This document shows, piece after piece, positions 1 through 7,848 of a DNA stretch of 27,839 bases. This DNA comes from an uncultured Blautia sp. GTDB lineage: Bacteria; Bacillota; Clostridia; Lachnospirales; Lachnospiraceae. Every line of letters begins with the position of its first letter. Positions within the stretch are counted from its first letter, which is position 1. The stretch is taken from positions 1-27,839 of the forward strand of contig CABSEJ010000024.1 of assembly GCA_902476765.1 (NCBI GenBank). Reading direction: 5' to 3'. The position numbers were made by a program, and so were the translations under genes. A model generated the notes under the pieces. The model was not told the origin of the DNA, did not search any database, and saw nothing but the letters and a program-made list of their open reading frames with translations.

Positions 1-11
1 TGCGCAAAGCG

Positions 12-57
12 CTTTTTATGATATAGGAAAGTGAGAACTTTCCTATATCATAAAAAG
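12..57. repeat. Perfect 21-bp AT-rich inverted repeat (hairpin element, copy 1)
   Basis: Positions 12-32 and 37-57 are exact reverse complements around a 4-base GAGA loop. The arm contains TATAGGAAA, and the outer part pairs a T-run (5') with an A-run (3'). That is the reverse of the A-then-U arrangement of a bidirectional terminator, so it is unlikely to be a terminator itself. It lies immediately past the U-tract of the glgA terminator. A closely similar element occurs at 3922-3957 behind the recN terminator. Function unknown. Confidence 0.85.
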
Positions 58-94
58 AAAGCGGGGCACCGCACTCTCTATGCAGCGTCCCCGC
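51..94 (-). terminator. Intrinsic terminator of glgA
   Basis: Reading the minus strand, GCGGGG at 94-89 pairs with CCCCGC at 66-61. The stem continues inward, past one bulged A, as CGCTGCA with TGCGGTG (G-U pairs allowed), closing a 7-base loop. It is followed by TTTCTTTTT (60-52). It starts 19 bases after the glgA stop codon. Confidence 0.85.
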
Positions 95-112
95 TCCCAG
101 GCTTTCTATTTA

Positions 113-1558
113 TCAATATCCAATCAGCCAGTTATACATTTCTTCATACTGTCTTGCAGAGTTAGACCAGGAGAAATCTTTCGCCATAGCCCGGTCAACC
201 AGCTTGTTCCACTCTCTCTTCTTATCATAGTAAACGCCCTCTGCGTAACGGACAGTTGCCAGCATCTCATGTGCATTGTAATTTCTGAAGCTGAATCCTG
301 TACCTGTATTTTCATATTCATTATATGGCTCTACTGTATCCTTCAGTCCGCCGGTCTCCCTTACAATGGGAAGCGTTCCGTAGCGCAGGCTCATAAGCTG
401 GCTCAGTCCGCATGGCTCAAAGAGAGATGGCATCAGGAATGCATCACAGGAAGCATAAATCCTGTGGGACAGTCCGTTATCGTAGAAGATATTGGCAGAT
501 ACCTTCCCCTGATATTTCCATGCAAAATGGCGGAACATATTTTCGTAGCGCTCTTCTCCTGTTCCCAGTACAACAAGCTGTATATTGTCCTGGCACAGTT
601 CGTCCATCACATAAGCAACCAGGTCAAAGCCCTTCTGGTCTGTAAGTCTGGAAACAACACCAATCATCATGGCCTTGGGGTCCTCGTTTAATCCCAGTTC
701 TCTCTGTAATGCTGTCTTGTTTTTCACCTTTTCCTTGCGGAAATTCTTTGCGTTGTAATTCTTAGCAATCAGCTTATCTGTTTCCGGATTGTACTCATCA
801 TAATCAATACCGTTTACAATACCTCTCAAATCATGGGAACGGGCCCGCATAAGACCGTCTAAATGCTCCCCGTAAAACTCTGTCTTAATCTCTTCTGCAT
901 AGGTATTGCTCACTGTGGTAATGGCGTCTGCATATACCAGACCGCCTTTCAGCAGATTGGCATCCTTGTATGCCTCCAGCTTATCAGGTGTAAAGAAGTA
1001 AGCCGGCAGTCCTGTCAGCTCTCGGATAGTCTTAATGTCCCAGGTTCCCTGGAATTTCAAGTTATGTATGGTCATAACCGTCTTAATTCCCTGATAGAAC
1101 GGGCTGTCCTGGAAACCAGCCTTCAGATAAACAGGAATCAAACCTGTCTGCCAGTCATGGCAGTGAATCAAATCCGGGCGGAATTCAATAGTCGGAAGTA
1201 TAGAGAGGGCAGCTTTAGAAAAGAAAGCGAACTTCTCAATATCAAACCGAATGTCCCCGTATGGCTGGTAGCCGGAAAAATAATACTCGTTATCAATGAA
1301 ATAAAACTTTATGCCTTCGTACTCCATCATCATGATTCCCACATATTCTCTGCGGTATCCGATGTCCATATAAAAATGGGTGATATACTGAAGCTGGTTC
1401 TTGTACTCTTCCTTCATGCATAAATATTTAGGGATAATAACCCTGACATCATAGTATTCTTTATCGAAGCACTTGGGCAGCGCACCTACTACGTCCGCCA
1501 ATCCTCCTGTCTTAATAAAAGGCACCGCCTCGGATGCTACAAATAGAATCTTTTTCAC
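113..1558 (-). CDS. glgA: Glycogen synthase (ADP-glucose type)
   Basis: GT5-family glycogen synthase, which adds glucose from ADP-glucose to a growing alpha-1,4-glucan in the cytoplasm. The 481-residue length fits the family. The N-terminal KTGGLADVVGALPK (residues 16-29) is the ADP-glucose-binding signature. The C-terminal Rossmann half has LFEPCGLSQ, with the conserved glutamate, and ETGGLKDTV. I chose the GTG at 1558 because AAGGAGGG (1567-1574) lies 8 bases upstream and the protein then begins at the usual family N-terminus (KKILFVASEAVPF); an ATG at 1630 would add 24 unconserved residues spanning the promoter. The gene has its own promoter next to the spo0A stop and a strong terminator downstream. 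No other glycogen genes are present, so it appears to be monocistronic here. Confidence 0.95.
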   Translation of the reverse strand: MKKILFVASEAVPFIKTGGLADVVGALPKCFDKEYYDVRVIIPKYLCMKEEYKNQLQYITHFYMDIGYRREYVGIMMMEYEGIKFYFIDNEYYFSGYQPYGDIRFDIEKFAFFSKAALSILPTIEFRPDLIHCHDWQTGLIPVYLKAGFQDSPFYQGIKTVMTIHNLKFQGTWDIKTIRELTGLPAYFFTPDKLEAYKDANLLKGGLVYADAITTVSNTYAEEIKTEFYGEHLDGLMRARSHDLRGIVNGIDYDEYNPETDKLIAKNYNAKNFRKEKVKNKTALQRELGLNEDPKAMMIGVVSRLTDQKGFDLVAYVMDELCQDNIQLVVLGTGEERYENMFRHFAWKYQGKVSANIFYDNGLSHRIYASCDAFLMPSLFEPCGLSQLMSLRYGTLPIVRETGGLKDTVEPYNEYENTGTGFSFRNYNAHEMLATVRYAEGVYYDKKREWNKLVDRAMAKDFSWSNSARQYEEMYNWLIGY

Positions 1559-1618
1559 TTTAAAAACCCTCCTTGCCAGATATTGATTACTGTCCGTATC
1601 TGAACTAAATCTACCAGT

Positions 1619-1647
1619 ATTATACCCCATTTTTTATGCAAAGAAAA
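1619..1647 (-). promoter_or_regulatory. Probable sigma-A promoter of glgA
   Basis: A perfect -10 hexamer TATAAT (minus strand, 1624-1619) lies 60 bases before the glgA GTG. The matching -35 at 17-bp spacing is weak (TTTTCT, 1647-1642). The site begins almost at the spo0A stop codon (1649), and I see no terminator between the genes, so readthrough from spo0A is possible. Confidence 0.6.
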
Positions 1648-1648
1648 G

Positions 1649-2443
1649 TTATTTTTTATATTCTAACCGGATTTTATCTGCAATCAATGCGATAAACTCC
1701 GAATTGGTAGGTTTTCCCTTTCCTGTGCTGACCGTATAGCCGAACAGCTCATCTATGGTGTCCATCTTTCCTCTGCTCCAGGCCACCTCTATGGCGTGCC
1801 GGATAGCCCTCTCCACCCGGCTGGGAGTTGTCTGATGTTTTTTGGCAATGGTAGGATATAAAATTTTCGTTATGGAATTCAGCATTTCCATATCATTGAC
1901 AGAAAGAATGATAGCGTCTCTTAAATACTGGTATCCTTTTATATGGGCGGGAACACCGATTTCATGGATGATATTGGTCACATCCGCCTCCAGGTTTCTC
2001 TCGTAATAGCTGCTGCTGTTCTCATAAGCGTTCACTTTCCGTAAGTCCTTTTTCCTTCCGTCTCTCTCCTGTCGGATATGCTTGATTCTGGAAAGGAGCA
2101 TTTTGTTGTCAAAAGGCTTGAGAATATAATAATTCGCCCCCAGTTGGAAAGCGTCCTCTGTAATCTGTTCCTGTCCCACTGCGGAGACCACAATAAAAGC
2201 AGGGTGTTTTTTCAGGTTAGTATCCTTTCCCACTCGCTCCATCACTGTCAGACCGTCTACCTTGGGCATGATAATATCCAGAAGTACCACGTCAGGCTCT
2301 TTTTCTTTAATAATATCGTATATCTCGGCACCATTATTGGCATGTCCCACTAATTCCAGCTCCTGGTCCTCGTTTATCAGATTTCCCAGTAAATCCAACA
2401 TTTTCTCATTATCATCTGCTATAGCGACATTTAACTTCTCCAT
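1649..2443 (-). CDS. spo0A: Sporulation transcription factor Spo0A
   Basis: Master response regulator of endospore entry, phosphorylated by a phosphorelay or by orphan kinases and binding 0A boxes (TGTCGAA). The 264 residues show an N-terminal receiver domain with acidic pocket D10-D11, phosphoacceptor D56 in VVLLDIIMP, and K109 in YYILKPF. The C-terminal Spo0A effector domain (about 145-264) contains TPSRVERAIRHAIEVAWSRG, the conserved recognition helix. The ATG at 2443 has a GGAGGAG ribosome site. It lies downstream of spoIVB, the order seen in Bacillus and clostridia, but with about 200 bases of its own control region between them. That region carries a perfect 0A box and a good sigma-A promoter, pointing to autoregulation. 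Confidence 0.98.
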   Translation of the reverse strand: MEKLNVAIADDNEKMLDLLGNLINEDQELELVGHANNGAEIYDIIKEKEPDVVLLDIIMPKVDGLTVMERVGKDTNLKKHPAFIVVSAVGQEQITEDAFQLGANYYILKPFDNKMLLSRIKHIRQERDGRKKDLRKVNAYENSSSYYERNLEADVTNIIHEIGVPAHIKGYQYLRDAIILSVNDMEMLNSITKILYPTIAKKHQTTPSRVERAIRHAIEVAWSRGKMDTIDELFGYTVSTGKGKPTNSEFIALIADKIRLEYKK

Positions 2444-2471
2444 CTCTTCTCCTCCATATATTTGTTGCCAT

Positions 2472-2504
2472 ATTCTTCAGGAAATGACGGGCGCCCTGAA
2501 GAAT
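2472..2504 (-). promoter_or_regulatory. Inverted repeat in the spo0A 5' leader
   Basis: ATTCTTCAGG (2472-2481) and CCTGAAGAAT (2495-2504) form a perfect 10-bp stem with a 13-base loop. It sits between the predicted -10 and the ribosome site of spo0A. No U-tract follows, so it is not a standard terminator. It could be a leader hairpin affecting mRNA stability or translation, or a protein-binding dyad. Confidence 0.6.
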
Positions 2505-2527
2505 CGTCACCTCCCAAGACTATTAGT

Positions 2528-2556
2528 ATTATATTATCTGCTGTTTTTAGAATCAA
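2528..2556 (-). promoter_or_regulatory. Sigma-A-type promoter of spo0A
   Basis: On the minus strand TTGATT (2556-2551), a 17-base spacer and TATAAT (2533-2528) make a near-consensus vegetative promoter about 85 bases upstream of the spo0A ATG. Confidence 0.75.
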
Positions 2557-2581
2557 GCGAAATCATACTACAATTTATGAT

Positions 2582-2612
2582 ATATTCTGTTAATTTTTGC
2601 ATTTCTTCGACA
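2582..2612 (-). promoter_or_regulatory. Spo0A box and possible sigma-H-like promoter upstream of spo0A
   Basis: The minus strand carries TGTCGAA at 2612-2606, an exact match to the Spo0A-binding consensus. Overlapping and following it, GAAGAAAT and then ACAGAATAT (GAATAT at 2587-2582) resemble a sigma-H -35/-10 pair, although the spacer is about one base short and the -35 is imperfect. The 0A box is firm as a sequence match. The sigma-H reading is tentative. Confidence 0.55.
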
Positions 2613-2645
2613 TTATGCGCCACTTTTCTACGCTGATTCGCCGCC

Positions 2646-3839
2646 TTACCACAGCATATTTTCAATAAAAATGCCGTATCCTTTGGAGGAATCCTGAACA
2701 AATACATGGGTTACCGCACCTATCAGCTTTTCCCCCTGGAGTATAGGACTCCCGCTCATGCCCTGGACAATCCCTCCTGTTTTAGCCAAAAGCTCCGGGT
2801 CTGTGACACTGATTTCAAAAGCCTTGTTGGTGTCCGCCTGATTCTGATTGATTTCTGTAATTTCTATGTCATATGCCTTTACCTCCCCGTCCAACTGGGT
2901 CAGCAATTGTGCCTCTCCCTCTTTCACCTCCTGTTTGTATCCGATTTCCACCTTTTTCTCCGGCAGAGAAGCTGTGGGAAATAATTGGCCGAAGATTCCG
3001 AGAGCTGTGTTTTTTTCAATAGTTCCGATTTTTTTAGATTCTTCATACTCAATATAACCGGAAAGTTCTCCCGGAACTCCCTTACTTCCTTTCAGCACAG
3101 ACAGGATTTGCGCCTGATACAGTTCTCCCTGGGATACATCTAAAAGCTCTCCTGTATCTGTATCACTGATGCCGTGTCCAAGTGCTCCAAATTTTCCCTC
3201 CTGGTCTACATAGGTCAGAGTCCCGATTCCCTGGGTATTGTCCCTTACCCAGATACCCAATTTATACTCTTGTTCCGGAGTCATGACCGGCTCCAGAGAA
3301 AGAGGAATTTCTTCGCCTTCCCGGTTCACCAGCAGTTCCATAGCTTCCCCCTGGCTGGTCTGAATTTTTTCAATCAGCTCCCTCTTCCCTCCAATGGGAG
3401 TTCCGTTCACCTCCAGAATATAGTCTCCAGGCTTAACAATATTTTCTGCCGGGTTCTCTACCAATCCCTCCATATCCGTGATTTCTCCCGTATCCACCAC
3501 CAACACTCCCTGGGTTTCCATATACAGCCCTACTGACGCTCCGCAGACAGATACCCATTTATCCTCCACGGTCTGTACCTGAACCTCTTTTAATGGAATC
3601 ATTCCCAGAAGGGAGCAGGGAATCTGGTAGCTTCCTCTTTCAGACACATCGATAGACTCCGGATAGGTTACCAGAGGAATATCCAGACTTTCCGTAAGCC
3701 CTTCCTGCTGACCGGTCCGAACATATACGGTATCCGGAATCCTGGACTGTATTTCCTGTATAGAAAGAATACCTAACCCAATGAAGTCTACTGCTAAAAA
3801 TCCGAAAAGAAAGAGGCGATAATTACGTTTTTCAGACAA
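2646..3839 (-). CDS. spoIVB: SpoIVB serine peptidase (sigma-K checkpoint)
   Basis: S55-family serine protease made in the forespore and secreted across the inner forespore membrane to trigger mother-cell sigma-K activation by cleaving SpoIVFA in Bacillus. The 397 residues have an N-terminal membrane or signal segment (about 9-27), a PDZ domain (about 100-185, with PGDYILEVNGTPI) and the protease domain. The apparent catalytic triad is H222 (GALGHGIS), D347 (VTDPELL) and S362 (GMSGSPI); the 15-residue D-to-S distance matches the Bacillus enzyme as I recall it. I chose the TTG at 3839, with AAAGGA 9 bases upstream; a GTG three codons earlier would abut that site. It lies between recN and spo0A as in B. 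subtilis. No clear forespore sigma-factor promoter was found, and the 5' leader is unusually structured. Confidence 0.95.
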   Translation of the reverse strand: MSEKRNYRLFLFGFLAVDFIGLGILSIQEIQSRIPDTVYVRTGQQEGLTESLDIPLVTYPESIDVSERGSYQIPCSLLGMIPLKEVQVQTVEDKWVSVCGASVGLYMETQGVLVVDTGEITDMEGLVENPAENIVKPGDYILEVNGTPIGGKRELIEKIQTSQGEAMELLVNREGEEIPLSLEPVMTPEQEYKLGIWVRDNTQGIGTLTYVDQEGKFGALGHGISDTDTGELLDVSQGELYQAQILSVLKGSKGVPGELSGYIEYEESKKIGTIEKNTALGIFGQLFPTASLPEKKVEIGYKQEVKEGEAQLLTQLDGEVKAYDIEITEINQNQADTNKAFEISVTDPELLAKTGGIVQGMSGSPILQGEKLIGAVTHVFVQDSSKGYGIFIENMLW

Positions 3840-3872
3840 AAAATCACATCCTTTCTCTTTATTTGTGCATCC

Positions 3873-3919
3873 CGTCCGGCAGTGTTTTTGTTTCCGTGCG
3901 ATCCTGCCCGGAGGGCTTT
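3873..3919 (-). promoter_or_regulatory. Imperfect GC-rich hairpin in the spoIVB upstream region
   Basis: On the minus strand CCCTCCGGGCAG near 3917-3906 is nearly complementary to CTGCCGGACGGG near 3886-3875, with a bulge. No T-run follows, so it is more likely a leader structure than a terminator. It ends about 35 bases before the spoIVB start. Confidence 0.4.
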
Positions 3920-3921
3920 TT

Positions 3922-3957
3922 GTTCTATAGGAAATTCAAAGAAATTTTCTATAGAAC
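3922..3957. repeat. AT-rich inverted repeat (hairpin element, copy 2)
   Basis: GTTCTATAGGAAATT (3922-3936) pairs with the complement at 3943-3957, with one mismatch, around a 6-base loop. As in copy 1 at 12-57, the plus strand reads GCTTTTT, four variable bases, TATAGGAAA, then the complementary arm and an A-run. It directly abuts the recN terminator U-tract. Two copies with the same architecture and the same position relative to a terminator suggest a repeat family. Confidence 0.75.
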
Positions 3958-3986
3958 GAAAAAAGGATACACTGCCGTGTACCCTT
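3957..3986 (-). terminator. Intrinsic terminator of recN and the asp23-recN operon
   Basis: On the minus strand AAGGGTACAC (3986-3977), loop GGCA, GTGTATCCTT (3972-3963) form a 10-bp stem with one G-U pair, running into six T residues. It begins 19 bases after the recN stop codon and is the only strong terminator at the end of this long operon. Confidence 0.9.
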
Positions 3987-4005
3987 TTAGTATGTGAACA
4001 TTTGT

Positions 4006-5688
4006 CTATTTCAGTCTTGTATTTTTTTGTTGTCGTGCCAAATCTTTCATCTCTTTGGCATTTTGCAGAACAGCCTGGGTAATCCTTGCTCCTCCCAACA
4101 TTCTGGCTAATTCCTCTACAGATTTCTCCCGGGACAGCTTCCTGATTTGGGTGCTGGTCTCCATGTTTTCCACATTTTTTTCAATCAGATAATGAGCGTC
4201 TGCCATAGCTGCAATCTGAGGCAGATGAGTAATGCACAGAACCTGGTGCTTTTCCCCGATAACTCTCATTTTTTCCGCTACCTTCTGGGCAGTTCTTCCA
4301 CTGATTCCCGTATCAATTTCATCGAAAATCAAGGTCTCCGTATCGTCCCGGTCTGCCAGAATGGTTTTGATGGCCAACATGATTCTTGAAAGCTCTCCTC
4401 CGGAAACTACCTTGGCTAATTCCCGCAACGGTTCTCCGGGATTAGTAGAAATCAGAAAGCATATGCTGTCCTTTCCCTGAGCTGTAAAGTTTTCTCTCTC
4501 CTGAAAGGAAATGGAAAAATCCACATTTAAAAAATTCAAATCTTCCAGGCCCTGAATCACCTTTTTCTCCAGCTTGGAGGCCCATTTTTTTCTGGCCTGG
4601 CTCAGACTTTGGCAGGCAGAAGAAAGCAGCTCTTCCTTTTCTTTTAACCGGCATTCCAGCTTCTCTCTCCGCTCCTGAAAGTGAAGAAGGCCATCCAGTT
4701 CTTCTTGTTTTTTCTTTTGATAATCCAGAATATCATCTATAGTATGCCCATATTTCGCTTTTAAATGATTGATAAAATCCAAGCGTTTTTCTATTTCCTG
4801 AAATTCTTCCTCCGAATAAACAAATTCATCCAAATAAGAAGACAATTCCCGGTTAAAATCATTCAGCAGGCTGTCAATATCTGACAGAGAGCTGTAAAGA
4901 TTTTCCAGATTTTTATCAAAACCTGCTATCTGGGCCAGTCTCTGAACCCCTCTTCCCAGAAGAGCGCCCATCCCCTCTTCATAGCCTGTAAGCTGGTAAA
5001 CACTGCCCAGGCTTTCTGTAATTTTCTTTCCGTTCAGCAGCTTCCGGTAGGTTTCTTCCAGCTCCTGGTCCTCTCCCTCCTGAAGTTGTGCCTCCTCTAT
5101 CTCCTGAATTTCATACTCCAGAAAATTGATTTCTCTCCTGCGCTGCTCTTCATCCAGCTCATAGGCCTGAAGCTCCTTTTTCAGAGTGCTGTATTCCCTG
5201 AACAGTCCTTTCACTTCTTCCCTGTATTCCCGAATTTCGATGTCCCCCCACTTGTCCAGAATTTCCATCTGGCGTTCCGGATACAAAAGAGACTGATGCT
5301 CATGCTGTCCGTGGATGTCCAGAAGCATTCCGGAAACCTTTCTTATGTCTGAGGCTGTAAAGGCTTCCCCGTTTACTTTGCTGATACTGCGGCTTTTGCT
5401 CAGCTTCCTGGTAACAATAACCTGTCCGTCCTCAGGGAATACATCCAAAGCCTCCAGCTTTTTAGCCGTCTTATCATCCACGGAAAATACCAGTTCCACA
5501 AGAGCATAGTCTGCGCCCTCCCGAATCATTTCCCTGGACATTTTCTGCCCCAGAGCCAGGTTCACACTTCCCATAAGAATGGATTTTCCTGCTCCCGTCT
5601 CTCCGGTAAGGATATTCAGTCCTTCCTCAAAATCCACCTCTGCCTCTTCTATCAAGGCCAGGTTTTTCACATGCAAATGTACTAACAT
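4006..5688 (-). CDS. recN: DNA repair protein RecN
   Basis: SMC-like ATPase that acts early at double-strand breaks. The 560 residues show a Walker A GETGAGKS (29-36), a long charged coiled-coil middle (about 150-360), the ABC signature VVSGGELSRIMLAIK and Walker B TLIFDEIDTGISG, then the D-loop/switch region (ITHLPQIAAMAD). This is the normal RecN order and length. The ATG at 5688 follows GGTGGAG, and the preceding argR stop is 20 bases away, so it is the last gene of the nusB-to-recN operon, ahead of the terminator at 3957-3986. The argR-recN-spoIVB order is conserved with Bacillus. Confidence 0.97.
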   Translation of the reverse strand: MLVHLHVKNLALIEEAEVDFEEGLNILTGETGAGKSILMGSVNLALGQKMSREMIREGADYALVELVFSVDDKTAKKLEALDVFPEDGQVIVTRKLSKSRSISKVNGEAFTASDIRKVSGMLLDIHGQHEHQSLLYPERQMEILDKWGDIEIREYREEVKGLFREYSTLKKELQAYELDEEQRRREINFLEYEIQEIEEAQLQEGEDQELEETYRKLLNGKKITESLGSVYQLTGYEEGMGALLGRGVQRLAQIAGFDKNLENLYSSLSDIDSLLNDFNRELSSYLDEFVYSEEEFQEIEKRLDFINHLKAKYGHTIDDILDYQKKKQEELDGLLHFQERREKLECRLKEKEELLSSACQSLSQARKKWASKLEKKVIQGLEDLNFLNVDFSISFQERENFTAQGKDSICFLISTNPGEPLRELAKVVSGGELSRIMLAIKTILADRDDTETLIFDEIDTGISGRTAQKVAEKMRVIGEKHQVLCITHLPQIAAMADAHYLIEKNVENMETSTQIRKLSREKSVEELARMLGGARITQAVLQNAKEMKDLARQQKNTRLK

Positions 5689-5708
5689 TTCGGCGGTACT
5701 CCACCTTT

Positions 5709-6167
5709 CTATTCTGACAGATTTAATAGCTTCTTCATTTTGTTCATAAGCAGAAGAGTCTGGGCCGGGCTTTTGCTGAAGCAGGCTATGGTATCGTCTC
5801 CTGCCAGGCTGCCCACCACCTCCTGCCAGTTCATATGGTCCAAAGCGGCAGCGGCAGCATTAGCCATGCCTGTAACTGTTTTAATCACCAAAATATTCTG
5901 AGCCACATCCATGGACACAAAGGCTTCTTTCAAAACCCGTATGTATTTCTCGCTGTCCGTAGCTGACTTGGAGGCCATCACCGTATACCTGGAGCCTCCT
6001 CCCGGTTTGGCTACTTTCATCAGCTTTAATTCCCGGATATCCCTGGACACCGTAGCCTGAGTCACCTGAAATCCAGCTTCATTCAGGCGGGCCGCCAGCT
6101 CCTCCTGGGTCTCTATATCATATTCATGAATCAATTCTATAATTTTAGAGTGTCTTGCAATTTTCAT
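5709..6167 (-). CDS. argR: Arginine repressor ArgR/AhrC
   Basis: Hexameric arginine-dependent regulator of arginine biosynthesis and catabolism. The 152 residues have the expected two halves. An N-terminal winged helix includes QVTQATVSRDIRELKLMKV (about 34-52). A C-terminal oligomerisation and arginine-binding domain contains GDDTIACFSKSPAQTLLL, which carries the aspartates that contact arginine. The ATG at 6167 has AGGAGG five bases upstream, overlapping the nadK end. No arginine biosynthesis gene is nearby; the gene sits here by ancient synteny with recN. Confidence 0.96.
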   Translation of the reverse strand: MKIARHSKIIELIHEYDIETQEELAARLNEAGFQVTQATVSRDIRELKLMKVAKPGGGSRYTVMASKSATDSEKYIRVLKEAFVSMDVAQNILVIKTVTGMANAAAAALDHMNWQEVVGSLAGDDTIACFSKSPAQTLLLMNKMKKLLNLSE

Positions 6168-6176
6168 GACAGCCTC

Positions 6177-7037
6177 CTAATCCTTCATTTTCGTCCGCAG
6201 CACTTCCAGAAAACTGATATTGCTGATTTTTACAATCTGGGTGTCCCTGACCGAGCGGCGTATCACAATCCTATCTCCCACCGCCATAGCTACGTTGGTA
6301 TCCCCGTCAAAAGAGGCCAGAGCCTTCCCGTTTCCTCTGTGGGCTCCCTCGGCGATTTCCACTCCAATCTCATCTCCTGCAGGGAATATAATGCTTCTGG
6401 TATTCAGGGTATGGGGGGAAACCGGAGTCATCATAATGATATTTGTTTCCGGCGACACAATAGGTCCTCCGGCTGACAGACTGTATCCCGTAGAACCTGT
6501 GGCCGTGGACACGATAATTCCGTCTGCGGTATAGGCATTTAAGAATTCCCCATTTACATAATTCCGGAAACGAATCACCCCCATAGGACCGTCCCTTCCG
6601 ATAACAATATCGTTAAGCGCCACATCCTCTGCTACCATTTTTCCTCTGTGATAGATTTTTCCGTTCAGCATCATTCTGTTTTCCAGGGTGTACTGGTCTG
6701 CCATTAGATGATTTAAGGCGGGCTCTATGGATTCCCTGTCTATCTCCGCCAAATATCCCAGGGTTCCCAAGTTGATTCCCAAAAGAGGAATCTGGCGGCT
6801 TACCACGTCTCTGGCCGCCTGCAGCAGGGTTCCGTCCCCGCCCAGGACGATGACACATTCCACGCCTTCCGGTATTTGGCTGCTGTCTGTATAATGGCTG
6901 AAGGATTCTTTTCCCTTTGGGCTGGCCGGACGTATATCACAGGTCTTCCCTTTGCTTCTCAGATACCCGGCCACCTGGGCAGAAATTTTCAGCCCCTCGT
7001 CTTTTTCACTGTTGGCTATAATATAAAACTTATCCAT
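6177..7037 (-). CDS. nadK: NAD kinase
   Basis: ATP- or polyphosphate-dependent phosphorylation of NAD to NADP in the cytoplasm. The 286-residue protein shows the nucleotide-binding GGDGTLL motif (66-72), NDIVIGRDG, and the strongly conserved TADGIIVSTATGSTGYSLSAGGPIVSP block of the NAD-binding domain. The start ATG lies 4 bases after the tlyA stop and the next gene, argR, begins 9 bases after this stop, so it is within the operon. Its position between tlyA and argR differs from B. subtilis but is, as I recall, common in clostridia. Confidence 0.96.
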   Translation of the reverse strand: MDKFYIIANSEKDEGLKISAQVAGYLRSKGKTCDIRPASPKGKESFSHYTDSSQIPEGVECVIVLGGDGTLLQAARDVVSRQIPLLGINLGTLGYLAEIDRESIEPALNHLMADQYTLENRMMLNGKIYHRGKMVAEDVALNDIVIGRDGPMGVIRFRNYVNGEFLNAYTADGIIVSTATGSTGYSLSAGGPIVSPETNIIMMTPVSPHTLNTRSIIFPAGDEIGVEIAEGAHRGNGKALASFDGDTNVAMAVGDRIVIRRSVRDTQIVKISNISFLEVLRTKMKD

Positions 7038-7041
7038 TTTT

Positions 7042-7848
7042 CTACCTGTCCAGCTCCTGGTGAGCCTGCTCTACTATTTGTCGGGCCACTGTCTGAGGGC
7101 TGTCTAAAAGTCCCGGTGCGCTTTTCTTCAGATGGAGCAGATACTCTATATTTCCCTCCGGTCCTTTTATAGGGGAATATTCCAGATGCATCAAACCGTA
7201 GCCTGCCTCTCTGGCAAAGTCCATTACCTTCTCAATTACCTCCAAATGAACCTGAGCATCCCTCACTACACCCTTTTTTCCTACCTTTTCCCGTCCTGCT
7301 TCAAACTGAGGTTTAATCAGGCATACTACCTCTCCCTCTTCTTTCAGGAGATGATATACAGGAATCAGTACCTTTGTCAAAGAGATAAAAGAAACATCTA
7401 TGGAGGAGAAATCCGCCCTATCCTCTATCTGCTCCGGAGTCACATAGCGGATATTGGTTTTTTCCATACACACCACTCTTGGGTCATTGCGCAGCTTCCA
7501 GTCAAGCTGCCCGTGTCCCACATCTATAGCGTAAACCTTTACTGCTCCGTTTTGCAGCATACAATCTGTAAATCCTCCTGTGGAGGAGCCTACATCCATA
7601 CAGATTTTTCCGGTCAAATCCAGCCCGAAATGGTCCATGGCTTTCTCCAGTTTCAGGCCGCCCCGGCTGACATATTTCAGGGTACTGCCTCTGACCTCTA
7701 TATTTACAGTATCCGGAAACATGGTTCCGGCCTTGTCCTCCTTCTGGTTTTCCACATACACATTTCCGGCCATGATAACGGCCTTTGCCTTTTCTCTTGA
7801 AACTGCCAGGCCCCGCTTCACCAGCAGGACATCCAGACGTTCCTTCAT
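7042..7848 (-). CDS. tlyA: TlyA-family rRNA 2'-O-methyltransferase (hemolysin A family)
   Basis: The family methylates 2'-hydroxyls of rRNA (C1409 of 16S and C1920 of 23S in mycobacteria) and is often mislabelled hemolysin. The 268 residues contain an N-terminal S4 RNA-binding domain (RLDVLLVKRGLAVSREKAK, then VYVEN). An FtsJ-like fold follows, with SAM-binding motif MDVGSSTGGFTDCML and YAIDVGHGQLDWKLR. The ATG follows the dxs TAG stop without a gap, indicating coupled translation. The Bacillus counterpart is yqxC, in the same place. Confidence 0.93.
   Translation of the reverse strand: MKERLDVLLVKRGLAVSREKAKAVIMAGNVYVENQKEDKAGTMFPDTVNIEVRGSTLKYVSRGGLKLEKAMDHFGLDLTGKICMDVGSSTGGFTDCMLQNGAVKVYAIDVGHGQLDWKLRNDPRVVCMEKTNIRYVTPEQIEDRADFSSIDVSFISLTKVLIPVYHLLKEEGEVVCLIKPQFEAGREKVGKKGVVRDAQVHLEVIEKVMDFAREAGYGLMHLEYSPIKGPEGNIEYLLHLKKSAPGLLDSPQTVARQIVEQAHQELDR

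Noticed and set aside
7132..7800. A 222-codon plus-strand frame opposite tlyA
   Set aside because: Antisense shadow of the S4/FtsJ gene, with no ribosome site or family resemblance.
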